Assembly: GCF_918797505.1 (NCBI RefSeq)
Contig: NC_092795.1
Coordinates: 29,809,131-29,873,130 of the forward strand
Source: Bemisia tabaci
Taxonomy: Eukaryota > Arthropoda > Insecta > Hemiptera > Aleyrodidae
Direction of reading: 5' to 3'
Length of the DNA: 64,000 nt
Part shown: positions 1 to 10,790 of the stretch, one piece after another
Position numbering within the stretch: position 1 is the stretch's first letter
Layout of the letters: each line of letters opens with the position of its first letter
The notes under the pieces: generated by a model
What the model was told of the DNA's origin: nothing
Database searches by the model: none
Seen by the model: the letters and a program-made list of their open reading frames with translations, nothing else
Program-made: the position numbers and the translations under genes

Positions 1-1530
1 ACTACCTTTGTGTGGGTGCGTTTTTACATCACGTAAGACAATTTCTACCTGGAATTTTGAAGATAAGATATGTTGCGAACAGTTTTAATTCATACCTTCC
101 CCAGAGACCAATTGAAATTTTATTCCAGCATTGAGAAGTTTTGAACGACTCTCCACCTTGCATTTTGTTGGAACTCAAGAAGATCTCAAAATTCAAACAT
201 TCTAGAATCACTCTGCTCTCAAGCGTAGAAATATTGTGCTCCCGATGATAATGCGAGTTAGTATAAATGAATTCAGTTGCTGAAAGAATTCCAGGATGAA
301 TAGATCCACACGAAATTATTTTTAAGATAATTCATCTGAAAAAAAGAGGGGGAAAAGTGGTTAGTTAGGATGCCTGTTGTGCCGACTCCCACCGACGGAA
401 AACGATTAGCCCGTCCAAAAAGTGGGAACGGCGAGGAACGGGGGAAAGGAGATTAATTATAGGGTAAAAGATACAGGGTAAGTTTTTCTCTCCGTTTCCA
501 GGTCGAATTCAAATTATTTTTCCACGCCATTTGTTCGGAGCGATCGATAGGAAATGTGAGGGCTCGATTTGCTGAGGTGTTGGATTCAAGGCCAATTTAA
601 TTCCGGAAAATTGATGTAATTGAGTCTCCAGTGGATTAAATGTAAAATAACGAATAGGAGCGCGTGGGGACGATCGTGTAACCCAGAAAACAAGAGAGAA
701 TAAATATTTATTTCTGGTTAAATTGAACGCAAATTATGTGGTATCTGTACGTTAGAACTTACAATTAGTAATGATATTCACATTATTATTAATATTTGAT
801 GATAAGAGGCGATGTTCTCTTGATTTTTTTATCTTTGTATCGCATGATGGTCGTATAATTTCCAAGGATTCATCGAGGTCCGTAGAACCGTTATGCTAAA
901 CAACAAAACTGCACAACTTGTTTTAAAATGACGATCAACAGATTTGGACTTTGTCGCAACAGCAACGTGCCAAGTCGCATCAACTCTGAAGCTAGAATAA
1001 GAGGTTCGAATATTGTTCCTCTGTAAATTTCATTGTCAAAAAATTCAACGACTGTTCTCACGATCGAAATATTTCTGCTCGACTTGGAGGTGTCGACAAG
1101 GGACAATGTGCGACCAGTGGAAGTATCTCTATTCAACTCTGCCCATTTTTCGTCGAGTTCCTTCACAGGAAGAGTTAAGACTCCTTGAATTCCAATGTAA
1201 CAAAAGTTCATAACGCATTTCATAATCTTTAATCAATGCACTCCTGAATTCTTCATCTCCGACATTCCCTCGCATTAGCGCCTTGGCTTGCCTTCAGGTT
1301 CTCGATCTTTCCAGTTTATAAGTTTTTGAATCGTGGAAAATGTAATATTTTCGTAATCTCCTAGAAAATTTAGTCACAAAGACCAATCAGAGATGGATTT
1401 CGCATGTCTTAACTATCAGTATGAAAGGCACCCTAGATTTTCAACGATGGATTCGCCGATCAATAAAAGTTCCTCCTCTGAGAGACGACTGTGGTAAGTG
1501 AGGTCCAAGGTGCGGACTGTTTAACCGTTC
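1..1530. other. Unique AT-rich sequence, nothing recognised
   Basis: I see no repeat structure, RNA gene or convincing exon here. The longest open frame, on the minus strand at 891-1223 (110 codons), overlaps a plus-strand frame at 1013-1213. It has no recognisable domain and no supporting splice or start context, so it is treated as chance. Confidence 0.5.
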
Positions 1531-1531
1531 T

Positions 1532-2322
1532 CAGAAAAAACGCAGTGTGCACATTCCAGCGTTGCCGAATATTCCTAGATAAAATATACATTTTTGAGTG
1601 AGGTTGGACATATTTTCCTCGGAAATTCCCTATACTTTACATTAAACTGCAAACAAAATGTTTTGAAAAATTGGACGAAAAATATACACAAGTTTTCCAC
1701 AAAATTAATGTTTTTCTCGAACGAAATTTGTCAACATACGAAGGCTCATACTGCGTTTTCTCCGAGTATCCCAGTGCGGAATCGTCGATAGATAAAAAGA
1801 AAAAAACGCAGTTTGCACATCCCAGCGTTGCCAAATATTCCGAGATAAAATATAAATTTTTGAGTGAAGTTGCATATATTTTCCTTCGAAAATTCCGTAT
1901 ACTTCACATTAAACTGCAAACAAAATGTTTTGAAAAATCGGACGGAAAACATACACAATTTTGCCCAGAAATTCATGTTTTTTCGAACGAAATTTGGCAA
2001 CATAGGAAGGCTCATACTGCGTTTTCTCCGAGTATTCCAGTGCGGAATCGTCGATAGGTGAAAAGAAAGAACGCAGTTTACACATTCCAGCGTTGCCAAA
2101 TATTCCGAGATAAAATATTAATTTTTTAGTGAAGTTATAAATTTTTTCCTTCGGAAATTCCGTACACTTCACATTAAACTGCAAACAAAATGTTTAGAAA
2201 AATTGGACGGAAAACATACACAATTTTGCCCAGAAATTCATGTTTTTTCGAACGGAATTTGGCAACGTAGGAAGGCTCATACGGCGTTCTCTCTGAGTGT
2301 TCCAGTGCGGAATCGTCGATAG
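1532..2322 (+). repeat. Three tandem copies of MITE-A (period 265-266 bp)
   Basis: The landmark CCAGCGTTGCC recurs at 1556, 1822 and 2087, giving periods of 266 and 265 bp. Each unit opens with an AACGCAGT...GTTGCCRAATATTC end and closes with a near-inverted end (ATTTGGCAACATAGGAAGGC, then CTGCGTTTTCTCCGAG). Each also has a linker ending GGAATCGTCGATAG. The ends match the MITE-A family seen singly elsewhere in the window (for example 12592-12843). Head-to-tail tandem copies are unusual for a MITE. Short open frames recur in every unit, but the period is not a multiple of three and they have no recognisable protein features. Confidence 0.85.
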
Positions 2323-2675
2323 GTACCGGGCGCTGTGGCGGCGTCAGTGGCGTAATGAATCATATTAAACGTTTATTAAGAATGAAAGGCGGGATGAAAG
2401 GAGGGCCGAGGAGGGGCAAGAGAAAGAGGCGCCTCTAAACGTATTAATTTATCTGCTTATTCACTTATGCTCCGTTCCCGCTCATTTATTAGGTTATACG
2501 GATTTCTTACCCTCCCACTCACCCGCTCTTCCCCTATTTTTACCCGCTCCAATCTCCTTGCTCCAATCTTGAGCCAACTTCCCCGCCGGGGTGCTTTCAA
2601 CGCTACTGCGTTTTCGATTGGAATTGGAGCCGAATGGACTGCCACTGTAGGTTTAGTCTAGTCGTGTGCCTGTGT
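2323..2675. other. Moderately GC-rich unique segment
   Basis: No repeat, domain or RNA gene is recognised. It separates the MITE-A array from element BB. Overlapping frames of about 62-64 codons on both strands show nothing familiar. Confidence 0.4.
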
Positions 2676-2694
2676 AACGAGAGTATTATGCTAT

Positions 2695-3161
2695 GGTTAC
2701 ACGCTCAAATTTCCATCAATGGGCCTGTTGCAAACTTTTGCTAGAGCAAAAATAAGAGTTGTTTCCTCTAGATAATGCCTCAAAAATCACGATGAGCGCA
2801 TCGGCAAAGTCTGAAATGCACTCATAACTTCACAGTCTGCGTAAGAAATTTGCGGTTTTTTGCGGTTCTATAAGAAACAACTCTTATTTTTGCTCTAGCA
2901 AAAGTTTGCAACAGGCCCATTTCCGATCAAATGGTGGCTGGTGCGCACTATCTACCATCAAATTTCTGCAAAAATTTGATGGTAGATGATGGAGCTGTGG
3001 GGCTCATTCTTCATCTGATTTCCACACAACCGTGCTCATGTCATGTTTATTTCAATCAACACGTTGTTTTAATTAATTTTACTCATCAGTCTAGATAACT
3101 CTCGACCGCCATCTGGGTCATCATTTTGATCGGAATTTGACGGAAATTTGAGCGTGTAACC
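2695..3161. mobile_element. Inverted-repeat element BB, interrupted by hairpin I1
   Basis: The left end GGTTACACGCTCAAATTTCC is mirrored at the right end (GGAAATTTGAGCGTGTAACC, about 3142-3161). Similarity continues inward: left ATCAA...TTTCCGATCAAA against right TTTTGATCGGAATTTGACGG. Hairpin I1 (2720-2919) interrupts the left arm, and removing it restores continuity with the mirror arm. A second short hairpin lies at about 2960-2995. Both flanks carry the words TAACGAGAGTATTA (2676 and about 3175). There is no coding capacity; this is a non-autonomous DNA element of undetermined superfamily. Confidence 0.7.
2720..2919. mobile_element. Hairpin MITE I, copy 1 (about 200 bp)
   Basis: The ends are TGGGCCTGTTGCAAACTTTT and its reverse complement at 2900-2919. 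Nearly the whole element folds on itself (GCTAGAGCAAAAATAAGAGT mirrored by ACTCTTATTTTTGCTCTAGC). A longer relative (I2) lies at 30247-30866. It is inserted into BB. The terminal AT on each side is itself palindromic, so the duplication, if any, cannot be separated from the terminus. Confidence 0.85.
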
Positions 3162-3189
3162 ACTAACCAGGCCATAACGAGAGTATTAA

Positions 3190-3760
3190 GGTGAATCTTC
3201 AGCTGTAGTTCCGAAAAAATCCACCACGTCGCGCTGCTAAAATTCGACCCCGAAATCAGTGATAATTTAAATATCACAATAGATATTTTAAATTCTAAGA
3301 CTCATAAGTTCTAGCAGCATGCGTCTGGAATCCTTAGAAACAAACGCGAGCTTTGAAACTTTAATAATAAAAGCTATGACTTGATCCCAGTTTCTCTTAT
3401 GGGATATCTGTAAGTGCGAGAGAGACAGCTCACGGTGGGAGAGAGATATCTAGAACTTGCTGAGAGCGATCGATCGCGATTGGTTGCATCAGGGTCATCA
3501 TGCTTAACCCTACTATTTTCTGGGATCAAGTTTCAGAGCTTCAGAAATTACTTTCCACGTCGTTTTTAGTGTCAATAGGAAGAGGAATGTTATGGCTAGA
3601 ACTTATGACTCTTCTATTTAAACAAAAGTTTCTTTAACTTTCATAAAAGCTTCAGGACTCACGTGGAGTTGTACGGACTCTAACAACGTGGACCAAAAAA
3701 TCAAAACATGGCGCTCCCTGCGCGGAAAAATGTCTTACTACGCACTGCTATAGATTCACC
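3190..3760. mobile_element. TTAA-flanked element CC (571 bp)
   Basis: The ends are GGTGAATCT and AGATTCACC, bounded by TTAA at 3186-3189 and 3761-3764. A TTAA duplication is characteristic of piggyBac and Kolobok transposons. The flanking sequence GAGAGTA-TTAA-CGTTTGGGAATGCATCTC recurs uninterrupted at about 3827-3860, which confirms the insertion boundary. No transposase is encoded, so the element is non-autonomous. Confidence 0.85.
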
Positions 3761-3761
3761 T

Positions 3762-3880
3762 TAACGTTTGGGAATGCATCTCTGATCGGATCAGCCATCA
3801 GGTTCTATGTAGAGTCCCTCTATCCTGAGAGTATTAACGTTCGAGAATGCATCTCTGATCGCATCAACCATCAGTGGCGT
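3762..3880 (+). repeat. Direct duplication carrying the empty site for CC
   Basis: TTAACGTTTGGGAATGCATC (3761 on) and TTAACGTTCGAGAATGCATC (about 3834 on) are diverged direct repeats about 73 bp apart. Each is followed by TCTGATCGSATCARCCATCAG. The second copy is preceded by GAGAGTA, which matches the sequence left of CC, so it represents the uninterrupted state. Confidence 0.8.
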
Positions 3881-3935
3881 GACATGTTTTGCGATGAATG
3901 GATTGATATGTCATTTAAACCTATGTAAAAAGATC

Positions 3936-4073
3936 GATTGGACGCATTTATGTAAAAAATAACTATATCCCCCGTGACATGATCCGGAACCCTGTCATGC
4001 ATGTATTCTTACGGACCTTACGGCTCATATGTCGGAATTGATATAGTTCCTTTTGATTTAAATAGTCCGATTA
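3936..4073. mobile_element. Diverged MITE-J copy
   Basis: The ends CGATTGGACGCATTTATG and CTTTTGATTTAAATAGTCCG form an imperfect inverted repeat. The interior resembles the better-preserved J copies at 20931, 36092 and 49300 (GTGACATGATCC, then GCATGTATTCTTACGGACC, then AGTTCC). It is the most diverged J in the window. Confidence 0.6.
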
Positions 4074-4908
4074 TCAAGGTACTCTCAAAATCCCTAGTGA
4101 CCGAGTCTTTACCATTGCCTCAAATGAGAAAAAAACCGATCGCCGCTAATTCTCGTCTGGTCATTCCTGAGTACGGAACTCTACCTCCAAAGAGCAGACC
4201 ATACGGAAGCGAACCCGACGTTGGAGAGGGCTTGCGGAGGGAGCAAGGGAGAGAGACGAGAGGTGTTCCCGGGCCAGGAGAGATTTTAATAGAAGTGATA
4301 ATTATATCGTAAGATTTTTTCCTCTTAGTTCTGCGCCGCCTCGCGGCGCCAGATCCCCGAAACCCGCAGAGATTCTCCCTCGGGATCCCCGGAAAAACCC
4401 CCCGAACTGGCGGCTCTGGATCCCGGAGCTCTGGAGGTTAGTTGACATTGATAAATCGTTACCACTTCAGTACTTCACCTAATAACTCTCCCGTTTTCTT
4501 GCGTTTCGCCGAGCGCGATTGATGCTGTAATATTTGTTAACAACCCCCTCTCCGCCCCGCGCTCCTTGGACCCCTCATCACCTGTGCTTTTTTGGCAACC
4601 CTCCCCCCCCACTCTCATCCTTGGTTGCTCAGAATTAGCTGCAAGTGCAGGGTCGTATAATGATGCTGTTGCATTAGCGGCCATCTTGCCGCTGAGGGAT
4701 GGCTCTATTGTTCGGACGGATTTGCGGAGCCGAGATACTCCGAATGGTACAGCTAGAGGAGTGGGGAGGTTCTTTTAGGGTTTTGAGATTTTGAACATCT
4801 TCAGTTGGATGAGGAAATTCAAACAGAGGCGTCGTTTTGTGGCTTAATTCAGAGAGCTCAATCGCCGGGAACTTTTTAAGTTAAATTCACTCACTCCTTC
4901 TAACGCTT
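4074..4908. other. GC-rich unique segment
   Basis: About 4200-4780 is GC-rich with frequent CpG. Open frames overlap on both strands (4001-4312 and 4566-4778 plus, 4475-4684 minus) without a known domain. No repeat is recognised. Confidence 0.4.
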
Positions 4909-5052
4909 AATTGCATTACATTTTGCAATAAGGAACCAGTATTTCTGGCTCATTTTAGAAACAGCATATATGCCACTGATTTCCTTGGGCAGAAAGGTGT
5001 TTTTATGGAAGAGCTAGAGATATTAGTTCCTTATTGCAAAATGTAATCCAAT
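4909..5052. mobile_element. MITE-K, copy 1
   Basis: The left end ATTGCATTACATTTTGCAAT is mirrored by TTATTGCAAAATGTAATCCA at the right. GGAAC and GTTCC steps lie just inside. It shares ends and a CTGGCTCATTTTAGAAACAG-type interior with copies or fragments at 13258, 16845, 50895 and 63158. Confidence 0.75.
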
Positions 5053-5857
5053 TTATAAGTATATGTAGCTCCGGAATCAAATTTTTGCAAGGAATAAAAT
5101 TGATTTCCCGCGATCAATGGTCATAGGGGCTAAAGAGAACCTATGTGGGTTTTAGAAATTTTAAAAGTTTTTAACTTTTTTTCTGTCATTTATGTTTTTT
5201 TTTATTTGTGGTTCAAAAATGAGCTTGCTCGCATTACAACAAGTCGGGTACTAAAACCCAGTATCCTATTGGTTGTTAGATAGGGCATTAAAATACTGAA
5301 AGAATATGAGAAAGAACTGAATCAAGTATAGCGCAAAAAATGCGATCAAGCAGTTTAATAACAAAAGTGTCAAATAGCGCGCCCATATCTAGGCCTGTGT
5401 GACCTGAGGGTAAATTGATTTTAAAAGTAAACAGAAAAAGACTACATACCTCGATTTCAAGTTTCGATGGTTTTGGATGAGGGGCCAAGGCATCATTTTA
5501 GGCCACATCCACCATCTTCGATTCTCGATTGAAAATTTGAGTTGAAATTCAAATTTACCCTCAAACGCATCTTATCTGGTACCAAGTTTCACAAAAATCG
5601 GTCGAACAGTCGCAAATCGTAGGATCAGTAGAGCTCTACCCAAAAGTAAACGATACCAGTCAATTTACGTACTCTAGCGCGCCTTCATTTCATTTTGATA
5701 CCGTGCAATACCTCAGTGGCGGAATAGTTGCTCAGAGCGCCTTCAAGAGTATCGCTTTGACTTGATGGCGGAAGATCACGATTGTCGTCTAGCGCGTGCC
5801 CAGTTACACATTTTCTTATCATTACAGTGAGGTAAAAAACATTTGTACCTCAATTTG
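5053..5857. other. Unique sequence, nothing recognised
   Basis: Apart from AT-rich tracts near 5170-5210, I see no repeat, RNA gene or convincing exon in this stretch. Confidence 0.4.
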
Positions 5858-6430
5858 CGTCGGTGATCAGTGAAAATGTCCAGTCTGAAATGTCCAACTA
5901 TAAAAATGTCCGATAAATAATACTCACTGTTGTAATGTCCTCTTTTTAATGTCCATGACATAAAATGTTTGAAAGTAATAACATAAAAATAAACCTGCTG
6001 TAGAACGTGCTGATGAGGAGGAAAACCCCTAATTGTGTCAATGACATGGGTAAAGTTGTTTACTGTGGGCGTTTACATAGTTACATGTCATTTTGGCGCC
6101 ATGGACTTCAGATAACATGGGTATTTTTGTTAAGTCGACATTTTATGTAAAGGACGTTTAAAAGAGGACATTACGACAGTAGGTATTTTTTATTAAACAT
6201 TCTCATAGTTGGACATTTTATACACTGGACATTTTTACCTGTAATTCTTTGCGTCGTTGGAAGTTTTTCAGTAGCGATTTTATGCTGGTAAACGAATAGG
6301 TATGAGCATTTTAAATCTGCCGTTAGTTTTCTGAGATATGTTGGAAAACATTATTTTAGGTTTCAGGACATTTTGTCAATGATTTTTTGTCCGCGCACCT
6401 TTTTTGTCCAGTAGTTTACGCCCACACGTA
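5858..6430. mobile_element. Inverted-repeat element DD rich in AATGTCC words
   Basis: The left arm (about 5868-5970) has repeated AATGTCC steps separated by 12-35 bp. The right arm (about 6135-6245) carries the reverse complement (GGACATT) in matching order, around a central spacer containing TGTGGGCGTTTACATAG. Outlying GGACATTTTG and GCCCACACG words near 6365-6425 suggest the element extends further right. No target duplication is identified and there is no coding capacity. Confidence 0.6.
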
Positions 6431-7094
6431 AAATAAGCAACAGTGACTTGGCCCAAGCGTTATATTTTAGTCGGCGTGTAAAATTATATTAACAATATGG
6501 AAATGAGAAATTGAGAGAGAAAGAGGTGTTGTTATGGTTGCTCATTTTCTAAATGAAATGTTATTACTTTCTCCTTTTGAATCATCTTGTTAAATTGTCA
6601 TTGGTGAATATTTGGTTTTATTTCTATCCTTAGAATATTTGATGTACAATATACCTTATATATGTATAAGTACTTTTTTTTCTTTTTTAATTTTTTCTTT
6701 ACGAAATTATTACTTCATTTTGAAAACATTTATATTTTTAAAACGTGGCAAATATTTGTAAAACCTTTTCCAAGCGACATTAACCTCAATGATCCGCATG
6801 CAGTTGTGCCGACAGAAACTGCAAAAATGAATAAAAGAGGAAAAAAAACCAAGAAGCACGCAATCTTTAGTTTTAACCCATTTGTACATCGATCTTTCAG
6901 AGTCAAATATGTAAAATTTTGAGCGTTTGGTTGTGCGTACAGCTGGCTGCAGCATAATACAAGCACAAAATGTAAAAGAAAAAATTAAAGTGCTTTGGAA
7001 ATCATTAAATTTGACTCGGAACCACCAATATTTAAAAGACACACATTATATTATTATTCTCCTTTGATAAATTGTTACATATTTTCCCCCCATC
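6431..7094. other. AT-rich unique sequence
   Basis: Low-complexity T-rich DNA lies near 6660-6700. A minus-strand frame at 6710-7042 (110 codons) and a plus-strand frame at 6662-6922 overlap each other. Neither resembles a known family. Confidence 0.4.
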
Positions 7095-7169
7095 AATTTA
7101 AATGAGAATAATCAATGCAGAGTGTGCAATCATTTCAAAATCATGAGTTAAAAAAACGCTGACTATACG

Positions 7170-7350
7170 AGTATAAATATTAAAGCCTAACAGAGCGGAG
7201 CGGCGTGTTGCCAGCGCGAGAGGCTCACTGGCGCCTACAAACCTAAGTGGATACATCACGCATTGCACATTGCTTGAAGTATCCACTTAAGTTTGTAGGC
7301 GGCAATACGCGTTCCGCGCTGGCCGCCCGCCCGCCGTGCGACGGCGCCTG
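7170..7350. repeat. Short hairpin repeat in a GC-rich context
   Basis: GCGCCTACAAACCTAAGTGG at 7231 pairs with CCACTTAAGTTTGTAGGCGG ending at 7301, giving a stem of about 24 bp around a loop of about 24 bp. The flanks (AGAGCGGAGCGGCG on the left, GCTGGCCGCCCGCCCGCC on the right) are GC-rich. It could be a small MITE or a decayed SINE. No second copy lies in this window. Confidence 0.5.
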
Positions 7351-9390
7351 AAGCAACTATTTCACAACAAAGGTGTTGCACAGTATTATACGAAATTAAA
7401 CGTATTAAGAATGACAGATATCCTTTAAAAGTACAGATCCTTCCTCGCAAAATAAATCAAGATACTCATTGTACACAGGAAAAATCTAAGAGCCTCTAGC
7501 TGAGGCAAATATAGAGGTTTATCCAATGTCCTACAACCTTATTTTAGTTTTTTTTTTTTTTTTCAAGTCTATTTGTATGTTTTTCTTATAAAGGGAAAAA
7601 GGAGTACCATTAGCAAACTTCGAACAAACCAAAATGGATCTGAAATGTAAAGTAAGAGTAACAACTATATCTGTGCTCATAGTTGAAAATCTGTGTATTC
7701 GACGCCAATGTTCTCTATTTTCGCACATGAAATCGACCAAGTTGCTAGGGTTAAATGCCAAACTGATTTCACTCTCTGATTTATTTTTCAGATCTGTATG
7801 TAAGCTGTGACGGAAAATAGTTGTGTTTGGTGTCATCATACCCTCCAGGGAAAAAAGGTGAGTCGCCAACTTTTCTTACTTGTCCTCAAGCAAGTTCATT
7901 TTTATTTGTCTGTGGAATTACTCTGCGATTTTTTATCTCAAATTCATGATATTTGAGAATGATACAACGCACGTATTGTGCGGAAAAACTCGGGCTAATC
8001 TAGAAATAGGAAGAGGGTGAAGTAAGAGGATTTTTGATAAGCAGAGAACTCAAGAACAATCCGTTTAATTTAAATATCAGGTCCTCGAGAAAATCTCTCC
8101 TCCCTCGATATAATGGAAACAAGTCAATATTTTTACAACGTATTTGGAATTAAATTATTTTCGTTGGAACTGTTTGAACGTCAAACGGTCGGGTTGTGTT
8201 AAGAACAGCGTATGCGTGATGGAAAATGGATCGGACTTAATCTACTTCTTCAAACAAGCCGTTCCAATAAGGAAGGGGACACAAACGACGTAATCCAACT
8301 GCATTGGCATTCACTAAACGGCACGAACCTCGAAATTTAAATATGTAGGCCTCTTTTGAATATTGCGTAGTGCGTTCCTTATCAAAGCGAAAGGGCTCCC
8401 AACTCAATATCACCGATCCACAATTTCGTGAAATTGTTTTCAGCCGGCGTATGAAATCAAAAAAGGGGATCTGATGGGAAATGCGAGGGCTTTCTCCTTC
8501 TTCAAAATGACTCTGGTCTCTTCAATTTAAAGCGTTTGAATATTTAACTTCCTCGTCCAATTTAAGGCGCAGGATTCGGTGGGCTTATTTTGCGTTTTGG
8601 ATAAAAGGCACCACTCGAAAATGGACAAAAACTGAAAAGCCACATTTTGGGGGAAAATGAACCAGGAGTACAACTAGACAACCAGCTCAACTGCTATAGT
8701 CACTGCCAGCTGACCTCAAATTTTCGTTTCGTTCTTGTCCAAAATTCAAAGTTGAGATTAAATATGTGCTAGTCAGAAATCATGGTCCCAAAGGTGGATA
8801 CAAAAATAAATAATAATAACTGATATTGCCTTTTCAATCATGCTATTTTGAGAGCCTCCTTTCTTTTACCCTAATCAAAGTGAAAATCAAAAGGGAACAA
8901 GTCAATTTTTGTATGAGCCTTGGCTTGCACAAAAGGACATGCTAACTAGGACTCATTGAGGAATGGACCTGTTCCCTTTCGAAAACAACTGATATATATG
9001 GAGCCTCCTGAGGAATAGAGCTGTCTAAAAAACGACTGCGAATACCCTAAGCCCGAAGTACCGTATTGCAAAACGCAAACCAGATAATCTTTTCCGTGCA
9101 ATTTAAACAGCGAACTTGACACTGTCGTGAAAATAGTTACGGGTTGAAAAGTTGGAAGGGAGGTGGATAGGGTGCGGCTGCGGGGGGAGGGGGGGAGGCT
9201 CGGTTCCTAACTGCAGCGAACTAGTCCGTACCGCCCGATGCGGAAACCGGCCTACGTTGCGTAGTGACCCACTTATGTACCCCGAGTTACCGGCGCTTCT
9301 CGCCCCATTCGCGGCCTTGCCGAGTCGAACGGGGTTGCCGTTGAAAATCCACGCTTTGGCCGCGCGTTCCGATAACGCTGTCCGCGATGC
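7351..9390. other. Unique sequence with a GC-richer part around 8040-8560
   Basis: No repeat family, domain or RNA gene is recognised. A minus-strand frame at 7531-7869 (112 codons) ends in a lysine run read from a poly-T tract and is judged spurious. A purine-rich GGGGGGAGGGGG tract lies near 9182-9198. Confidence 0.4.
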
Positions 9391-9391
9391 A

Positions 9392-9700
9392 AGGTTGCCA
9401 GAATGTGCGATAAAATACGGATATTTCATACGGGTTTAAATGGGGAAATGTGCTGGTTTTTCAGCACCATCTGGCAACAATGCCGCGATGCGACTCGACT
9501 TACTCGCACGAAACAATTGAGCCTAACGCTCTTTATCGCCCTCTCAACAGTTGCTCCGCTCGGTGGTTGTGCGATTAAATGTGGAAATTTCCTACATATA
9601 GGCTGAAATGCGAAAATAATCGACTTTTCAGTAACATGTCGCAACAACGGTCGACTAACTTCGCGGCTTTTTCTCCATCGGTGACTTGAAAAATTGAGCC
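9392..9700 (+). repeat. Two tandem units of repeat T (about 165 bp apart)
   Basis: TGTGCGATAAAATACGG at 9404 and TGTGCGATTAAATGTGG at 9569 start similar blocks. Each continues through a CATAYRGGYTKAAATG step, a TTTTCAG step and a CTGGCAACAA or GTCGCAACAA step. A third copy lies at 55115-55205. No inverted termini are evident, so the repeat class is unknown. Confidence 0.6.
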
Positions 9701-10534
9701 GGCCCCGCCAAAAGAAAGATTCTAGGCCCGCCAAAAATTCCCACTGGAACCAGAGACGGAGGATTTTCTTTCTATCTCAGTGGTTTGTTTGGCTTTCATT
9801 CCTTTTTATTAATGAGGGATGGGTTTTTTTATTTATAAAAGGGTGTTGACAGAGGTTGAGAATCCATGGTCCAGACGCTATTAGTACTGCGTCGAGTACT
9901 GCCATGCCGAGTAAAAACGTTGCATGAACACTCGAGTTTTGCACCTTTTTTTCGCAATACAAATTGTACATAGTCGGTATTTTATTCATAGCAATAGACG
10001 ATGATCATAATCTGCATACACCTGTAAGTGGTATGATATCTAATAGAACCTTGGCAGTTTTTGTAAGTGCTCATCGTCTCTCGCTACGCCACCGGCACGT
10101 TTTCGCCCTGAAATTCCGTATCACTTTACGTAACATATGGTGAAAGTCTTACCCCTCTGCCTATTGGATTTTACTTACCATTCTCCGTGTAGATTGACTT
10201 GTTCGCTCAAGGCATTGAATGAGGCAATGTCCGCCTCGTATCATAAAGGAAAGTTGTGAGCAACTTAATTCATATTTTCTGCAAAAAAGTCATACAAGTT
10301 TACCAGCCAAAGATAGAAGTTTCGTGATCGCAAAATTCAATCTAACATCAAGTCTCATGGAGAAATAAAATCCCTAATTTGCAGGAGGAACATTGCACGC
10401 AAAACCAATTCCCATAGGTCCTTAATTTAGGTCGTTTAGCATTGGTTAGGTTTTACGGGTATTTGGGAGCTAACCCGATGTCTTGACCCCCGACTTGGAG
10501 GACCAGGCTTTGATTTCGGAGTTGTCTCTCCTGG
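9701..10534. other. Unique sequence, nothing recognised
   Basis: No repeat, exon or RNA gene could be supported in this stretch. Confidence 0.4.
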
Positions 10535-10790
10535 ACAGTGCTAAGGAAGAACGCCGTATGAATATTTGAGAATTGTCACATTTCCCTTGACAAAACGTGT
10601 ATTTTTTATGACATTCATGCACATTTTTCTTTGTAATTTTCAGATATTTTAGATTAATTTGCGTAGGAAATTGTCTGAAAATTTTGAAAAAAAAAAAATG
10701 TTCACAATTTTCTCTGTAAAATCGGTTTTTGTCGAAGGAAATTTGGCAACATCGGAAGGCTCGTACGGCGTTCCTCCTCAGCACGGCAGT
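10535..10790. mobile_element. MITE-A, single copy
   Basis: The left end CAGTGCTAAGGAAGAACGCC and right end GGCGTTCCTCCTCAGCACGG are inverted repeats. Inside them are a TTGTCACATTTCC step and an AAATTTGGCAACATCGGAAG step. The interior is AT-rich and non-coding. Its right half, plus 40 bp of flank, is repeated at 11341-11463. Confidence 0.8.

Noticed and set aside
1637..2184. Several 65- to 128-codon frames in the tandem MITE-A array
   Set aside because: They repeat once per 265-bp unit in shifting frames and carry no protein features.
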